From: Hofstenia miamia
Lineage: Eukaryota > Xenacoelomorpha > Acoela
Direction: 5' to 3'
DNA length: 64,000 nt
NCBI GenBank assembly: GCA_004352715.1
Contig: SCFE01000082.1
Coordinates: 402,704-466,703, forward strand
A program made the translations under genes and the position numbers. Positions 11,601-23,390 of the stretch are shown piece after piece. How positions within the stretch are numbered: the first letter of the stretch is position 1; each line of letters opens with the position of its first letter. The notes beneath the pieces were generated by a model that worked only from the letters and a program-made list of their open reading frames with translations, was not told where the DNA came from and did not search any database.

Positions 11601-12526
11601 AATTTATTATGTAAATTTAGATAACTACAAATTATAGTTTCTGTATCCCTTGGAGATGCAAGTACTACATAAGCATAAAAGAATCTTTTGCAATTGGGAG
11701 AATCGGAGTATTCATTTTGAAGAAATGTGAAGAACATATTTATAATTTCATCTTTCATTTCTCGTGAATCATTTAGTATATTTATGTTATATTTTCGAAA
11801 CAGATAACTGCACATTCTTTATGTGCGTCTAAAGTAATCATATTCAGTTTTTATCTTTATTGCCTTTTTTATGTTAAATAATTTATTTTTTCTGACATTC
11901 TTAAATGGGATATTCAGTGATATATATTTGATTATGTTAAAATCAGTATTTCGTAATAAGTCGATGACGTATTCAAAAGTTAAAGTCTCATCGATATCGG
12001 TAAAATTTGAAGATTTATCAGAGCACTTCTATAATCTTGTCTTCGAATTGTCCATTTAATACACTTTTTCTGAAAACGCTCAAGTTTGATAACGTCACTA
12101 ACATCAGCATACCAGATTACTGATCCATATAACAATCCCGATAATACAAGAGATTTATACAATGTAGACTTAACTCTGTAAAAAATAGAATAAGGTACAT
12201 TTCTTTTATGTAAACAAAATTTAGAACAACTGTTATTTAACCTCGTTTCAATATGAAGAGACCAGCTCATATTTGACGCAAACATAATTCCAAGATAATT
12301 AACTGAATTTGATGCATTCAGATCAAATTTTTCAATGGTTAATGGAATACTACTTTTCCAAAAATAACATAATAAAACTTAATAGGATTGAATTTCATAT
12401 TATTTTGGATTGCCCATATAAAAAGATTGTCTGTATCTATATATAGTGACTCAAACGATGTAGTTGAAATCTGGCCATCATCGGCATAAATGTAACATGA
12501 TGCATTAAGGCAACAATCTAGTAAGT
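11599..12526 (-). pseudogene. LINE (non-LTR retrotransposon) reverse transcriptase C-terminal remnant
   Basis: Minus-strand reading from about 12525 downward gives the C-terminal half of a non-LTR retrotransposon polymerase. The catalytic YADD motif is encoded at 12477-12488, inside CYIYADDGQIST. It is followed by a WAIQNNMKFNP block and a frameshift near 12345. Next comes a VNYLGIMFASNMSWSLHIE block and LYKSLVLSGLLYGSVIWY (about 12050-12300), the usual thumb-region order seen in Jockey/CR1-like elements. Later frames (about 11830-11980 and 11600-11815) continue with protein-like text after two more breaks. The 5' side is cut at a (TA)n tract near 12527. The element is 5'-truncated and dead. 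The clade is uncertain. Confidence 0.85.
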
Positions 12527-12541
12527 CATATATATATATTT
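12527..12541. repeat. Short (TA)n tract bounding the LINE
   Basis: Marks the 5' truncation point of the LINE remnant, so both ends of that remnant abut TA repeats. Confidence 0.75.
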
Positions 12542-12544
12542 TTC

Positions 12545-14639
12545 AATAGAATATATCCTAGAAATAATAAGAATGAAAGTAGGGCATATGAAAAGACTAT
12601 GTCCTAAAAATATCTTCTTATGTTGATGTGAAAAAATACATTGCAGAAACATTCTCAAAAGAAACGAGATTGAAATGGGTTGTTTATATTTGTTTCAAAT
12701 AGTTGGAGCATGCCAAAAATACAAATTTCTTTCCTTTAATATTCAACAATGTTTATGTTGACCCAAATAAAATCCAACCTGTCGGCTTTCCTAAATCATA
12801 TTCTCATATTAATTAGGTTAACTCCCTATGAGCATATGAAAATGTTCACAATGAGATTTGACTTGAAATGTTTTAGTTTTTTTTAATACAAATGACATTC
12901 TTTTACAATCGAGGCAATCAATATTCTTACAGCTGTAATATAGTAGATTTTATTTTCTATAAATAGCAACTTTATGTCTCGTCGCTTCCAGATTTCAACA
13001 AATTATTTATAAAGAATTGCGCTTGAGTTTTCGCAATGCAAGTCCAGGGAATAAATAAATAAAACAATATTTTTCGCTCTCCACTTTTCAAAGCACAATA
13101 TTTCACAACACAATCTTATTAAATGAAAACTTTAGAAATATAATCGCTCGAGATATCCGCGAATTAGTACTTCAAATTTAGAATTGCCACATGCAAATTA
13201 GCAAAATGAGACATAATCAATGCCGTCTAGGCGCATGAACAGAGTAAGGCTCTTGCTTTGAGGGCCTCATAAACAATATAATGGTTTATAAAATTCTTGG
13301 TATTTATGCAATAACTAACAGACCGAGAGTAATGTGATGAATTTGAACAGAGACTGAAAGAACTGCCCCAATTCAGATTACATAGATTCTCATCACTGAT
13401 AGAAAGTGTACGTCAAACGAGACATAATGAACATCAGCCAAGATTTAATTTTTACGATGTGAAAGTGTTTTCCTTTGGATAAACTTATCTCAGAATCAGA
13501 TCTATCCAAACATGTAAGAGCAAATAGTTTGCTATTTGGAAAATATTTTCCTTCTTAATGAATTGAACTAGCGTTTGTAATCTTAATATCCCTTACCCCG
13601 TCATTTTCAACATTTATTCGGGATTTACACATGCAATAGGTTTTCTTGGTTGCTAATTTTTTTCAATCTCTTAGAAACAAAAACTCGCACAGTAACAAAA
13701 TTTATATCAATCTGTGCCTCCGGAATGAATACATTAAAAAAAAGTTATTGCATTTTAATGAAACATGTTTTGTGAAAATCATAAAGTACACTGTCCCCAT
13801 CTGGAGTGTTTACAGGTACTTTGTTGATCTGTGCGTGTTCGTCCAGAGTATGGTACTTGAATGAGGTGAAAACACTTTTGTACTGTCGTTAAAGGGTTTT
13901 TGTATTTGAACATTTTCTCTCGTTTTTCCCCGGGCTATATTTTACTATAAATATACTTTTTATATCATTTTTAGTAAACATTGAAATTATTGAAATATTT
14001 TTAGTGCTTATTTAAGCACAATAGACCTGAAAATTTATTTTAAAATGCGGATTGCTAGTTGATAGTGCTTTATTAGCAAATTTCGAATCTCCTGATTGAA
14101 AAATTGGTCCGGTTTACAAATAAAGGTTTACATGGATTGATCTTAAATGCACTCAATCCACAACCGCAATTAAACCATAAAAAAACTTTTCAGCAACCAA
14201 TCTGCACAATTTTCAAGCATTTGCAAAAAATCCGCAAACAATTAATGGATTTAAATTGCTTGTGGCACATGAAATACGTTATGATGTGTTTATATGCTAT
14301 CAAAAGTACTTAATGTCATGCCAATGCAAGAACCCCATCATGATTGAATTCGTACTTGTATGTCGTATATGAATGCTCGCATTCAAACCACAAAGAAGAA
14401 ATAAGCTAGAAAAACCAAAAATAACGGCAAGATATTGTTAGACCACATATAGTTTCATGTTCAAATTTAATATATCAGACTGAGGAGCGTTTTAAGAAGT
14501 AGTGATGGAATTGTGTTGCTGCTGAGGTCTCAGTTTCACTTGGATCAAATTTAAAGAATGCGACCAGTATGCAATAGTATACATAAATTTTATAAAATGG
14601 GGAGCCTTAGAGGCAAATTCACAATTGTAAATTATTTTC
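12545..14639. other. AT-rich non-coding stretch
   Basis: Frames at 13646-13864 and 14104-14313 have no recognisable motif and skewed AT-driven composition. I see no repeat ends. Confidence 0.45.
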
Positions 14640-15006
14640 ACAAGCATAGAAAAGCTTGTGATAATCAATCATCCTAATATTTTACTACAATTTTATAGGA
14701 AGGGTAAAGACCTTGTAATAGAGAACTATGCTATGATGCTGTGATTCTTGGGAAGACTGATATTTCCCATTTTTTGCAATGTTTGAATCCATTTATTGTT
14801 GCTGATACTAACATGAAGAAAACTATGACCGTTAGGTCTTGAGCCATGCCTTCCGGATTTTTTTACAATTTGAAATCCTATGTATAAAATGTGGGCCTGA
14901 AGGGGATAACATTCCTGATTTTCGCTATGATGGCATTATAATCATTCCTACACTAAGGGAATTTGATAAGGATGATGCAAGAAATGGAAAGAGAACATTG
15001 CTTTGA
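14640..15006 (+). pseudogene. Decayed coding segment, family unknown
   Basis: Three plus-strand blocks read as protein-like text if frame changes are allowed: one just after TTTTATAG (about 14698-14735), one at 14741-14841 with ILGKTDISHFLQCLNPFIV and a TGA stop, and one at 14887-15006 with KCGPEGDNIPDFRYDGI and IPTLREFDKDDARNG ending in TGA. Residue use is far from the Lys/Ile/Phe bias of random frames here. The Cys and the tight spacing suggest one ancestral gene of roughly 120 residues in this window, broken by at least two frameshifts. It could be a transposase or a host pseudogene; I do not recognise it. Confidence 0.45.
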
Positions 15007-15521
15007 TAATTGATCTAATTGTGATGTAAACTTACATATAATTAGTGTTTTTCCCATCTATCATAAAAAAGTTTACATATTACATTTATTAAAAGTTTTT
15101 CATTTAGAAATTTTGCAATATATTGCGCCAATGTTCGTAAAAACAAACATATCAAACCACAATGTTCTAATATGCAATTTTTTAAAATCCTCATCCAATT
15201 TCACTTGGAATACTTATGTGCATTTATGTAGCGAACTAGAACCTTTTGAGGCTGATATAAACAAGAAAATCTGCCACGTAAAGGAACCATAATGAAATTG
15301 TTGAAGTCGCGTAATTGACAATACCGCGGTGTTATAAATAAATTCTCTAAAAGAATACACACATACTTTTGTTAAGTTTTTGAATTAGTATCCACTTATT
15401 GTTCCAATATCAACAAGATATATATAATTTGTGATTCGTTTTTCTCTTGGACTATTAAATATTGATCAAAATCAAGCTTTTGCTAAAGAAATGATTATTT
15501 TAGTTTTGCAAAAACTTAATT
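15007..15521. other. AT-rich non-coding stretch
   Basis: Nothing recognised between the decayed coding segment and the gapped TA tract. Confidence 0.45.
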
Positions 15522-15524
15522 ACA

Positions 15525-15565
<41 letters not shown>

Positions 15566-15720
15566 NNNNNNNNNNNNNNNNNNNNNNNNNNNNNNNNNNN
15601 NNNNNNNNNNNNNNNNNNNNNNNNNNNNNNNNNNNNNNNNNNNNNNNNNNNNNNNNNNNNNNNNNNNNNNNNNNNNNNNNNNNNNNNNNNNNNNNNNNNN
15701 NNNNNNNNNNNNNNNNNNNN

Positions 15721-15750
<30 letters not shown>
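15522..15750. repeat. (TA)n microsatellite with internal gap
   Basis: TA runs flank 155 Ns (15566-15720), so the whole interval is probably one long TA array that the assembler could not span. Confidence 0.9.
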
Positions 15751-15755
<5 letters not shown>

Positions 15756-16531
15756 TTATAATAAATTAATAAATGGCGAAATATATAAAATGAAGATAGT
15801 TTATCAGTAAATCGTTGATTTTTATGTGATGTGTTGACATTTACATGTATGTGTTATGTTTGTATGTGTAGTTCTATGTTTATTAATTTATATTTATTGT
15901 TATAGTAGCTTTATTTGCATTATGCCAATACCTTCAATTTGGAGTTTGGAGTTTTATGTTTGAGCTATGTTTGTTTAAATAATTATAGGCCCATCCATCA
16001 CAAATAGTAAGAAATGCCTAAGTTGTTTACTGTCCACTTAACGTGAATGTACCATACCCAACCGTACCCAATAATAATTATTCACACTCGCAGGTATGTG
16101 TGGGTAAAACCGGGTACGCACGGATAGTAGGCATAGCCTTTGCCAGTGTTGGAAATAGTCCGGTCTATAATATATGCAAATAATCCATCTTATTCGGTCC
16201 TTTTAAATAATATTCTGTTTCACATCTCATATTCAAATGAGATTAGATGCAGATTATTCAATCAAATAAATTTGCATTAATTTAAACAAATTGCCATTAA
16301 ACAGCCTAGTGATGACATAATCGTAGAGTGCAGCCAGGTAGTGCTTATACGGGAGGGTCGCAAATAACATCAAAATATGTCATTAAAATTTAAGACTATG
16401 CTATGTTCGGAATTTAAGGGTTGTGTTTTTTAATTACTCATCAAGTGGTTCAAACGGTCTAGAATTTAGCAGTTGAAATATTAAACCGTCAGGTCTGGTC
16501 CTGTTCATGGAAGAGGAGGGACCGCACATCA
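15751..16531. other. Intergenic stretch with a GC-rich repeat patch
   Basis: At 16050-16135 repeated CGTACCC and GGGTACG motifs (ACCGTACCC, AACCGGGTACGC) suggest the edge of another hAT-like element. A related ACCCGGGAATATGGCTGGG patch lies at 17289-17308, but the two do not pair as clean inverted repeats. Confidence 0.35.
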
Positions 16532-16539
16532 CTAGTAGG

Positions 16540-16915
16540 CAGACATGTCAACGAGCCGAGCTCCTAACGAGCCGAGCCGAGCTTGAGCACAGTATTTGAT
16601 ATACAACGAGCCTAAAACGAGCCTATTTTAGGCAAAGCAAGTTTATTTTTCTGCTTGTTAATTTGATTACGGAGGTTTTTTATTTTTTGCAGTCAGTATG
16701 GCTTTTCTTATAATCTTATTTAAGGAATCTTTATTAAATAATAGGAAGAGTTATGTAAAAAATTCTTTGAGCACAATATTTTAAAAAAAATACCGAGCTA
16801 AAATGAGCCTCATTCAAAAATTTTATGTAGCGCGCCGAGCCGAGCCGAACATACACAAAATTTAAACGAGATGATCCGAGCCGAGCTTGGAAATGTCGGC
16901 TCGTTGACAACTCTG
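16540..16915. mobile_element. hAT MITE with perfect 8-bp target duplication
   Basis: The 376-bp element starts CAGACATGTCAACGAGCC and ends with the inverted counterpart of CAGAGTTGTCAACGAGCC (15 of 18 bases match). Both sides carry the identical octamer CTAGTAGG (16532-16539 and 16916-16923), the signature of hAT insertion. Subterminal CGAGCCGAGC repeats occupy both ends (16552-16585 and 16832-16890). There is no transposase, so it is non-autonomous and was mobilised in trans. Confidence 0.93.
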
Positions 16916-16923
16916 CTAGTAGG

Positions 16924-17323
16924 CCTATATATAAATATACACTACTGCTGTGCTGGCAAAGCTCTTCCAACCCATTCACTTGGCCGCCTATCAATACTTA
17001 GTACCCTGCCTGCCTCATCAGAAACGTCTTGACCTGTGCTCGGCTGTTACCCGTAGAAGTAAATGTGTTGTGGAAGTTTAAGATACTTCCACTTTAGTTT
17101 TTTTGCTTCAAAACGCAACAGTCAAGTTAATAAAATTTAAAGATCTTAATTTTAGTAAAAATTTTTAATTAAATTAAATAGTAATTAATTAAATAATTAA
17201 ACGATCGATTCAAAATTTTTTCTAGGTGAAAATTCACAATTTTTACGACATTTCACCCGACTTATTAAGGTTGTAAAACTTTTCTCGTACCCGGGAATAT
17301 GGCTGGGTAAACTCATACCGTAC
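16924..17323. other. AT-rich intergenic stretch
   Basis: Apart from a GTACCCGGG patch near 17288 I see nothing that can be assigned. Confidence 0.4.
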
Positions 17324-18048
17324 TAGAGATGGAATAGGGTTCGGGTCGGCTTCGTGTTGAGCTTTTGAAAGCAAAATGGGTTGAGTTTAGGTGGAAAATT
17401 TTTTTCGAAGATTTAAAAGGATATAATAATAACAATTGCCATTTGTTATGATTGGAATGTGTATCACCTCAAGGACATTTCAACTTGGTGTTAGATTGCT
17501 TACTGAAAATTAGATTGGATTAAAAAGAACTACCTGATATCAGCGCGTTTATATTTATAATTGTAAGAATAGAAGATAATTTCTAAATCTAAAAGTAAGC
17601 TAAGCAGCAGCAAGAATGACTTGAACAAAAAATAAAAATTAAGGTTTTCGATTTATAGACATTTTATCATGCATCTGCTAATATTTCAGTTTGTCATGAA
17701 TGAATTATCTTCTGAAATAAGAGGACTTCCATCTTGGTTTGTTTTTAAAGAGGCACCCGGTCGATTTGAGCTAGACTTCTCTTCTTGTGGGCTTACAGTA
17801 ACTCAAAAACGCTCCTCATTGACAACTGACACCATAGAAGCTTTAGAAATAAAAAATTCTTTTTCAAAACATCAAAAAAAATTAAATTTTTAATACACAT
17901 TTAATGAATATATTATCATTTTTGTCAATTTAATACTTGATGAATTCGGGTTGAAATCTGGTTAAAATTTTCATTTCGGGCTGAGCAAATCTTGTTCGGG
18001 TCAGATCGGTTTTCAAAATTTTACCCCGATTCCAGCCGTACATCTTTA
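17324..18048 (+). mobile_element. Deleted hAT transposon keeping a transposase tail
   Basis: GC-rich termini face each other: TAGAGATGGAATAGGGTTCG at 17324 and, reversed from 18048, TAAAGATGTACGGCTGGAAT. Subterminal TTCGGGTC/GATCGG motifs occur at both sides. Inside on the plus strand is a fragment of hAT transposase. The flanking octamers do not form a convincing target duplication, so the exact borders are uncertain or one end has decayed. Confidence 0.7.
17669..17893 (+). pseudogene. hAT transposase C-terminal dimerisation fragment
   Basis: The open frame contains FSSCGLTVTQKRSSLTTDT followed by IEALEI, which matches the FSSAGxxxxxRRSxLxPxxVExLxxL pattern of the hAT family C-terminal dimerisation domain (about residues 38-62 of this frame). 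The upstream catalytic RNase H-like core is missing, so the protein cannot transpose. The ATG at 17669 is only the first in frame and is not a real start. The internal deletion is typical for hAT derivatives. Confidence 0.8.
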
Positions 18049-18800
18049 TAATAAACTATTATGCATGTGAATTTACTTTTTCAATATTGAATTTAAGTGA
18101 TATTCATTATCATAAACTGAAGTTCATTGCCGTATAATTTAAACTAAATGAACATATAACGACAATGCCGGGGAGAATTAGACACTTATCGGCAATCGGC
18201 CGGTCTATCTTAAAAACAAATATTACCAGCCGGACTTGCCTGAGCCTGAAAATATCGTCGTGTGTGCAATTCAGTAAAAGAGAGTAACATAACCACTTGC
18301 ATTAGTTATTGCCCTTGAATATATGTAAGGCAGACATCCTATTGCTTATCCTGTTTTTTGAGTCACGTAATAAAAGTCTCATATACGCTAGTGCACACGG
18401 CTATTATTGAAACTCTGTATATTTGAATTTGAACATTATAATGCCTGTGTTGCGCATTATTATTTATATATAAGCCCTTTGCTATGCTCTTTAAGAATTA
18501 AGTCTACATAAAGAGTAAACTAGCGTGGGTGTAATATACGTTTTTTTGGCAAACATTCCACAAGTAAAACTTCTTAGTTAAATGGAGTGAGTCAGTTGTG
18601 ACGCCTCTAGGCGACGAATATTTATTGCTAGTCAGTCGCTAGTGTGAATTTGCAAAATCCTTTCCACAGCGGCGTCGATGTTTTGTCTCGTATTCTTTGG
18701 AATCATTTAATTCGAAAACATAAAATATAGAAACCAGTATGCTATAAGAGTTCTTGCCGTTTGACGATTAAGGAATATATGTCAAACTCTCTCCTGACAA
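18049..18800. other. Intergenic or upstream region of exon candidate
   Basis: Contains two CGGCCGGTCTATC / CAGCCGGAC patches (18195-18235), perhaps eroded transposon ends. No clear promoter can be assigned. Confidence 0.35.
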
Positions 18801-19196
18801 ATGAAGCATGCTCAGGTCAGTAGTTGGGCAGGGACAGAGTGCATTGAAGATTGTCTCCGTCTACGACATGAAAAAATTGTACACCGCGGATGCTATGGAA
18901 TTATGAAGCCAGGTGCTGCCTTAGACGTTCTCTCTACATACGACTTGACTATTGCAAGCCAAATTTTGTTAATGATTCGTAGAGACAAGGAAAACAGCCC
19001 GCGTTGTCTCGGATTATTGCACGCTGACCCTTCCACTACCGCCGCTGTTGTTCTTTCATTATATTTGGAGGTCACTGGATTGAGCTCATCTCCACAAGAC
19101 TGCCCTCCGATTTCGCCTATTACTCGAATGTTGGCTTCTACCAGTCCTATTGACAGCAAGCGACATTCAAGGCAGACATCAACTGCTTCGGTATAA
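18801..19196 (+). CDS. Candidate coding exon, unknown protein
   Basis: A 131-codon plus-strand frame with balanced, non-repetitive residue use that differs clearly from random frames in this AT-rich window. It carries TYDLTIASQILLMIRRDKE and TTAAVVLSLYLEVTG segments, suggestive of helices. They are followed by a Ser/Pro/Thr-rich tail (SSSPQDCPPISPITRM, HSRQTSTAS) that looks like a disordered, phosphorylatable region. It can be read from an ATG at 18801 or as an internal exon from 18824 after CAGGTCAGTAG. Just before the TAA is TCG|GTATAA at 19190/19191, a plausible phase-0 splice donor, so the stop may be intronic. The opposite strand frame 18893-19159 is its shadow. I do not recognise the family. 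It is immediately followed by a tandem triplication. Confidence 0.55.
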   Translation: MKHAQVSSWAGTECIEDCLRLRHEKIVHRGCYGIMKPGAALDVLSTYDLTIASQILLMIRRDKENSPRCLGLLHADPSTTAAVVLSLYLEVTGLSSSPQDCPPISPITRMLASTSPIDSKRHSRQTSTASV

Positions 19197-19276
19197 CTAT
19201 TTATTATTTAGGCTATATATTTACGATGGTATACCTATATATGTACAATGTATTTTCAATTTGTATTATCAAGAAA

Positions 19277-19708
19277 CCATTGCGTACTATATGCCTAAAC
19301 CTACACTACAGCTTACGTAAACAGTCCCGCCGGATCGAAAATATTTGGGACCATTGTTGAATACTAACTCAATATAAATTTCCTTTCACTTTCTAACAAT
19401 TCAAAGAAATAGTACCATTGCGTACTATATGCCTAAACCTACACTACAGCTTACGTAAACAGTCCCGCCGGATCGAAAATATTTGGGACCATTGTTGAAT
19501 ACTAACTCAATATAAATTTCCTTTCACTTTCTAACAATTCAAAGAAATAGTACCATTGCGTACTATATGCCTAAACCTACACTACAGCTTACGTAAACAG
19601 TCCCGCCGGATCGAAAACGGAGACCAAGACCAAAATATTTGGGACCATTGTTGAATACTAACTCAATATAAATTTCCTTTCACTTTCTAACAATTCAAAG
19701 AAATAGTA
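19277..19708. repeat. 138-bp tandem triplication
   Basis: Three units begin CCATTGCGTACTATATGCCT at 19277, 19415 and 19553. Units 1 and 2 are 138 bp and look identical by eye; unit 3 carries an extra 18 bp (CGGAGACCAAGACC and flanking A's) after GATCGAAAA. The near identity means a recent amplification. It lies 80 bp past the exon candidate, in what would be its intron or 3' region. Confidence 0.97.
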
Positions 19709-20868
19709 CCAAGAAATTAAATTTTTTGTTGTTTTTAAAATGTCAATGATTAATGCTCATATTTAATCTAATACGCTTTCTCATAAATTTTTATTATAAA
19801 GTAATATTCTTGTGAATTGAGAGATTTGGATTAAATTTTCAGCTCAGAACGGGAAATAAAATATCTGATCACGCAAGCTAACCTGCACCTATGTTTTATC
19901 TTAAACAACAAAATTTTAAAAATATTCTCTAAGTTTAAAGCATTCTATTGAAGAATTATGTTATGGAAATTGTATTTGTAACTATTGCTGGAAATATGAA
20001 CTATTTAATGCTTGTTGTGAATATACATAGCAGACCTAATGATCGATGTCCGGTTTCAGATCGTAAAAAAGGGTGATTTTATAGAGACATTATATTTGTT
20101 GTGGACATTGCCCATTTTAGTATGTTATGGACCAATATATCCAAAATTTCAAATCCACCTATTTAACAAATATATGTACCCATTATTTTTAATTCCAAAA
20201 TCATCAAAGTAGAGATTTGTGTTACTAAGGCCTATTTTAATTATAACCAAACGATTTGAAGAACCACAAACACGATCGAGACTATAAATACTCTTATAGG
20301 CATAAAATTGGTGTCAATTTGCTGTGAGTATTCAATATAAATAATGCCGCAAATGTCCTTCACATTATTTGCTATGAGACCACAGTTGACATTAGGCCCA
20401 GTCCCGAACTATTAATGTGAACGCTAATTCGGCCCATTTCTATATCCATGTTAGTTTGGGTAGAAAAATCTACACCCATCTCCAATTCTGTTTATAATAT
20501 TCAGAATATATATTTATCAACTGAAATTGAAAACCTAAATTGAAATTAGAGTATAAAAAACTTAATGCACAATGTATAAACGAAACAAAATTTTGGTCGC
20601 TATGCTTATGATTCATGGCATTCACTGCAATTGTGTAGAGTCGAGTGCGGTCTAGGTAATAGCTAATGCAGTCTGACTGCATTTACACTCATTGTTTGCT
20701 AACCCCAGTCGTCCCAGCTCAGCCCATATCCATCTCTACTTATCTCAACACCCGAATGCATTTGCTTCGAAACAAACAGAAAGTAAATAGTCATTTAATT
20801 AGATGTCCAAACAAATTGAAGTTTTATTAGTAATAAAGTGAAATAAAATCTTAGAAATATAATAAATT
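19709..20868. other. AT-rich stretch with possible hAT terminus outside
   Basis: No gene seen. A patch at about 20709-20740 (CCCAGCTCAGCCCATATCCATCTCTA, quoted in part) reverses to a TAGAGATGG-type end like that at 17324, and an ACTATTAATGTGAACGC/CGGCCC patch sits at 20407-20440, so an eroded hAT may lie around here. Confidence 0.3.
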
Positions 20869-20912
20869 TATATATATATATATATATATAGATATATATA
20901 TAATATATATAT
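20869..20912. repeat. Imperfect (TA)n microsatellite
   Basis: TA run broken by single G and A insertions. Confidence 0.9.
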
Positions 20913-21335
20913 CAGTTAGTGTAACACTATATTAATTGATCTAGAAACATCATTCTTATTTTAAACGACCTCATTTATTTGAATGCAGTTTTCGAATATC
21001 AAAGGAGGTATATTTAAATAATAATTATTTATTTTATTACTAACTAGCGAACTTGTCTCATAAAATTATTGCCTGTTACCCTATTTTAGCTGTCGCTTCA
21101 AACCGGTAGGCCGTGATTACAGTGTAGTTTTTATGTTGGAAAAACGTAGCAAACACAAATATAAATCCTTGAAAATATATTATGACATGTTTTTACTAAG
21201 AAGCGCAATATTCGCTATCGGATACAACTTCGATCAAAATTTGAAATTTGACATTTTTATAATTGAAATCCGCGGGTACCTTCCATCACAGATTACAACC
21301 ATTCGACCCGGATTGCACCTAAACATATGTGTATA

Positions 21336-21344
21336 GTATATATG

Positions 21345-21375
<31 letters not shown>

Positions 21376-21376
21376 A
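21336..21376. repeat. (TA)n / TATG microsatellite
   Basis: TATGTATA repeats grading into pure TA, abutting the candidate MITE that follows. Confidence 0.85.
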
Positions 21377-21394
21377 GGTGTTTTTCTTATGAGA

Positions 21395-22075
21395 CTGGCC
21401 GTGTGAGTGGGAATGTGTGGGATCCCACATATTGGAGTGTGAAGCGAATTGTTTTCAGACCGATGAATTGCCACAAAATCTGTGTATTAGAGCACACACA
21501 ATCTCTAAATCAGTATTACGCATTGAAATATTTTATTTATTTTTCGACATTTTAACTAACTTTCAGAAAATATTCAGAAAGTTCGCTAAACTGCGGCTTA
21601 GACTGTTTTTAGCTCAGCTGACGTACTTAATGTACATTAAATAGTGAAACCGATACTAGACGTACCTTGGCAAAACAAAAATCTCTAAGGAATGAAAAAT
21701 TGAAGCTACTCAGTCTTCATGGTCGATGAATAAATAGTTTTGATTTTTTTCTCAAAATTCTCATTTAAATGATCTCTTATGAATCTCAGCATCTGCGTCA
21801 GTTTTCGAGATATTGGCTGAGATATCACTTCAATATAGAAGATTTTGGCTAAGACATATCTTTTCGGGTAGGCTAATAAAGTTGTGTTATGTTGCATACT
21901 TAATATGTATATAAATAGTTACTCCTTTTGTAATTCAAAGTTCAAAGAACACAGAATTCTTTGGGAATGTAAGTGGGAATAAAGGCAAAATTTCATTTTT
22001 GTTGGAATTTCCAAACATGGGAGCAAAATAATATTTGTGTGCGGGAGGGGGCAGAAATTGTGTTCCCACGGCCAG
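21395..22075. mobile_element. Candidate MITE with CTGGCCGTG ends
   Basis: CTGGCCGTG at 21395-21403 and its exact reverse complement CACGGCCAG at 22067-22075 face each other, each followed inward by GGGAA-type sequence (GTGGGAATGTG left; GTGGGAACAC right, reversed). TA-rich DNA lies just outside both ends, so a target duplication cannot be judged. The interior has two AT-rich open frames on opposite strands (21417-21644, 21706-21897) that I cannot assign. Confidence 0.5.
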
Positions 22076-23179
22076 CCGTATATATAACGCTATTTATTTA
22101 AAAATCCAGAAATTTTTCCGCCTATTTATATTCAATTCCAGTTGGTCTTTAATAGCCATGCACTTTATGTTTTCACATATTTAGTTTAATTTATTTTCCT
22201 AAATTGAACAAACACGAATCAATAAAGTCAGAGTAGGAAGAAAATTTCGTTTCTAATATGCACATTTATTATATACACATTAAAACTTTGTATCGCCATG
22301 CAAAATCTACGGTCTCTCTTATCTCTATTTGCACGTCTTTAATTACTGGTGCAACCTTAGTGTTTACATTTCTTAAAGTAGAAGCTGGGAAATGTGGAAA
22401 TTTCGATAATGAACAAAATTCAACTCGATTAATTTGCAATTGGAATTATATGCAGTTATTTTAAACCAAGACAGGTTTACTTATATTTTAGGCCACCCTA
22501 AGCCCAGTACATACCCAATCGAATGCATTGGAGAATGAAATGCTGCCCCAAATATATCGAAAGACTAAAAACTAGCGGCCTCAACGTAAGCTCATCAGAG
22601 TTACTACATCAGCTCTAATCGAAAGGAAAATTGAAGCACACCAATCCATTAACAGTGATTTAGTTGAATATAAATTGTTGAATTAGTTGTAGGCCAACAC
22701 AAGCATTCGAATGCATTTTTACAATGTTTTGTTAAAAGTATTTTTCACTCTACGGATTCTTTAGATCTTTTAACAGAAAAAGGGGGTGATGTGGCAAAAT
22801 ATTCGTACTGAAGTTATAGTTAAGTGATTCCAAAAAAACATGAATTAAACATTCCTAGTTTTACATAATGCAGGTCACCTAATCACTTATTGTGATAAGG
22901 AATGAGTTTTGGGTCGATCATCCGATGCTTCATTGAATTTAATTAGCTTTGATAAAGGAACTAAAGTTATTCTTCATCAAAGTTGAAATTTGACAAATAT
23001 ACTATCTAATCAAATTTTTGTAAAAAGGTTATTTTTGTCAAATTATATTGACTTTGTTTATCCGCTTACCATATGTTGATATTCATTTTAACAAGGTCAT
23101 GATTGCTTTCAACCACATATCTGTTCTTTACAGATGACTGATTTGACCTACCATTACCAGAATATATGTATAGTATAGT
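22076..23179. other. AT-rich non-coding stretch
   Basis: No recognised motif; a GC-richer patch near 22485-22600 has no open frame or pairing. Confidence 0.4.
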
Positions 23180-23390
23180 ACAGGGGTTCTCAGCCCTGCT
23201 TGACCGATTCACTCCTCTTTACCATTTGTCAAATTCTCATTCACCCCTCATTTCTAAAATTTCGATGTCCTCTGTAGGTGGCTACAATGATTTACATTTT
23301 TCCGGCCAGGACATTCCCAGAAGACCTTCTTCCAAGTTCATAATATATTCATCCCCTTAGATCCCGAAATTCACCACTAGGGATAAATTT
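23180..23390. mobile_element. Charlie-like hAT terminal fragment
   Basis: Begins CAGGGGTTCTCAGCCCTG at 23182, followed by text with GACCGATTCACTCC and TTCACCCCTCATTTC, closely resembling termini of animal hAT elements of the Charlie/MER type that start CAGxGGTTCTCAA. No opposite end was found in the next kilobases, so it is a solo or truncated end. Assignment rests on remembered family termini. Confidence 0.5.
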
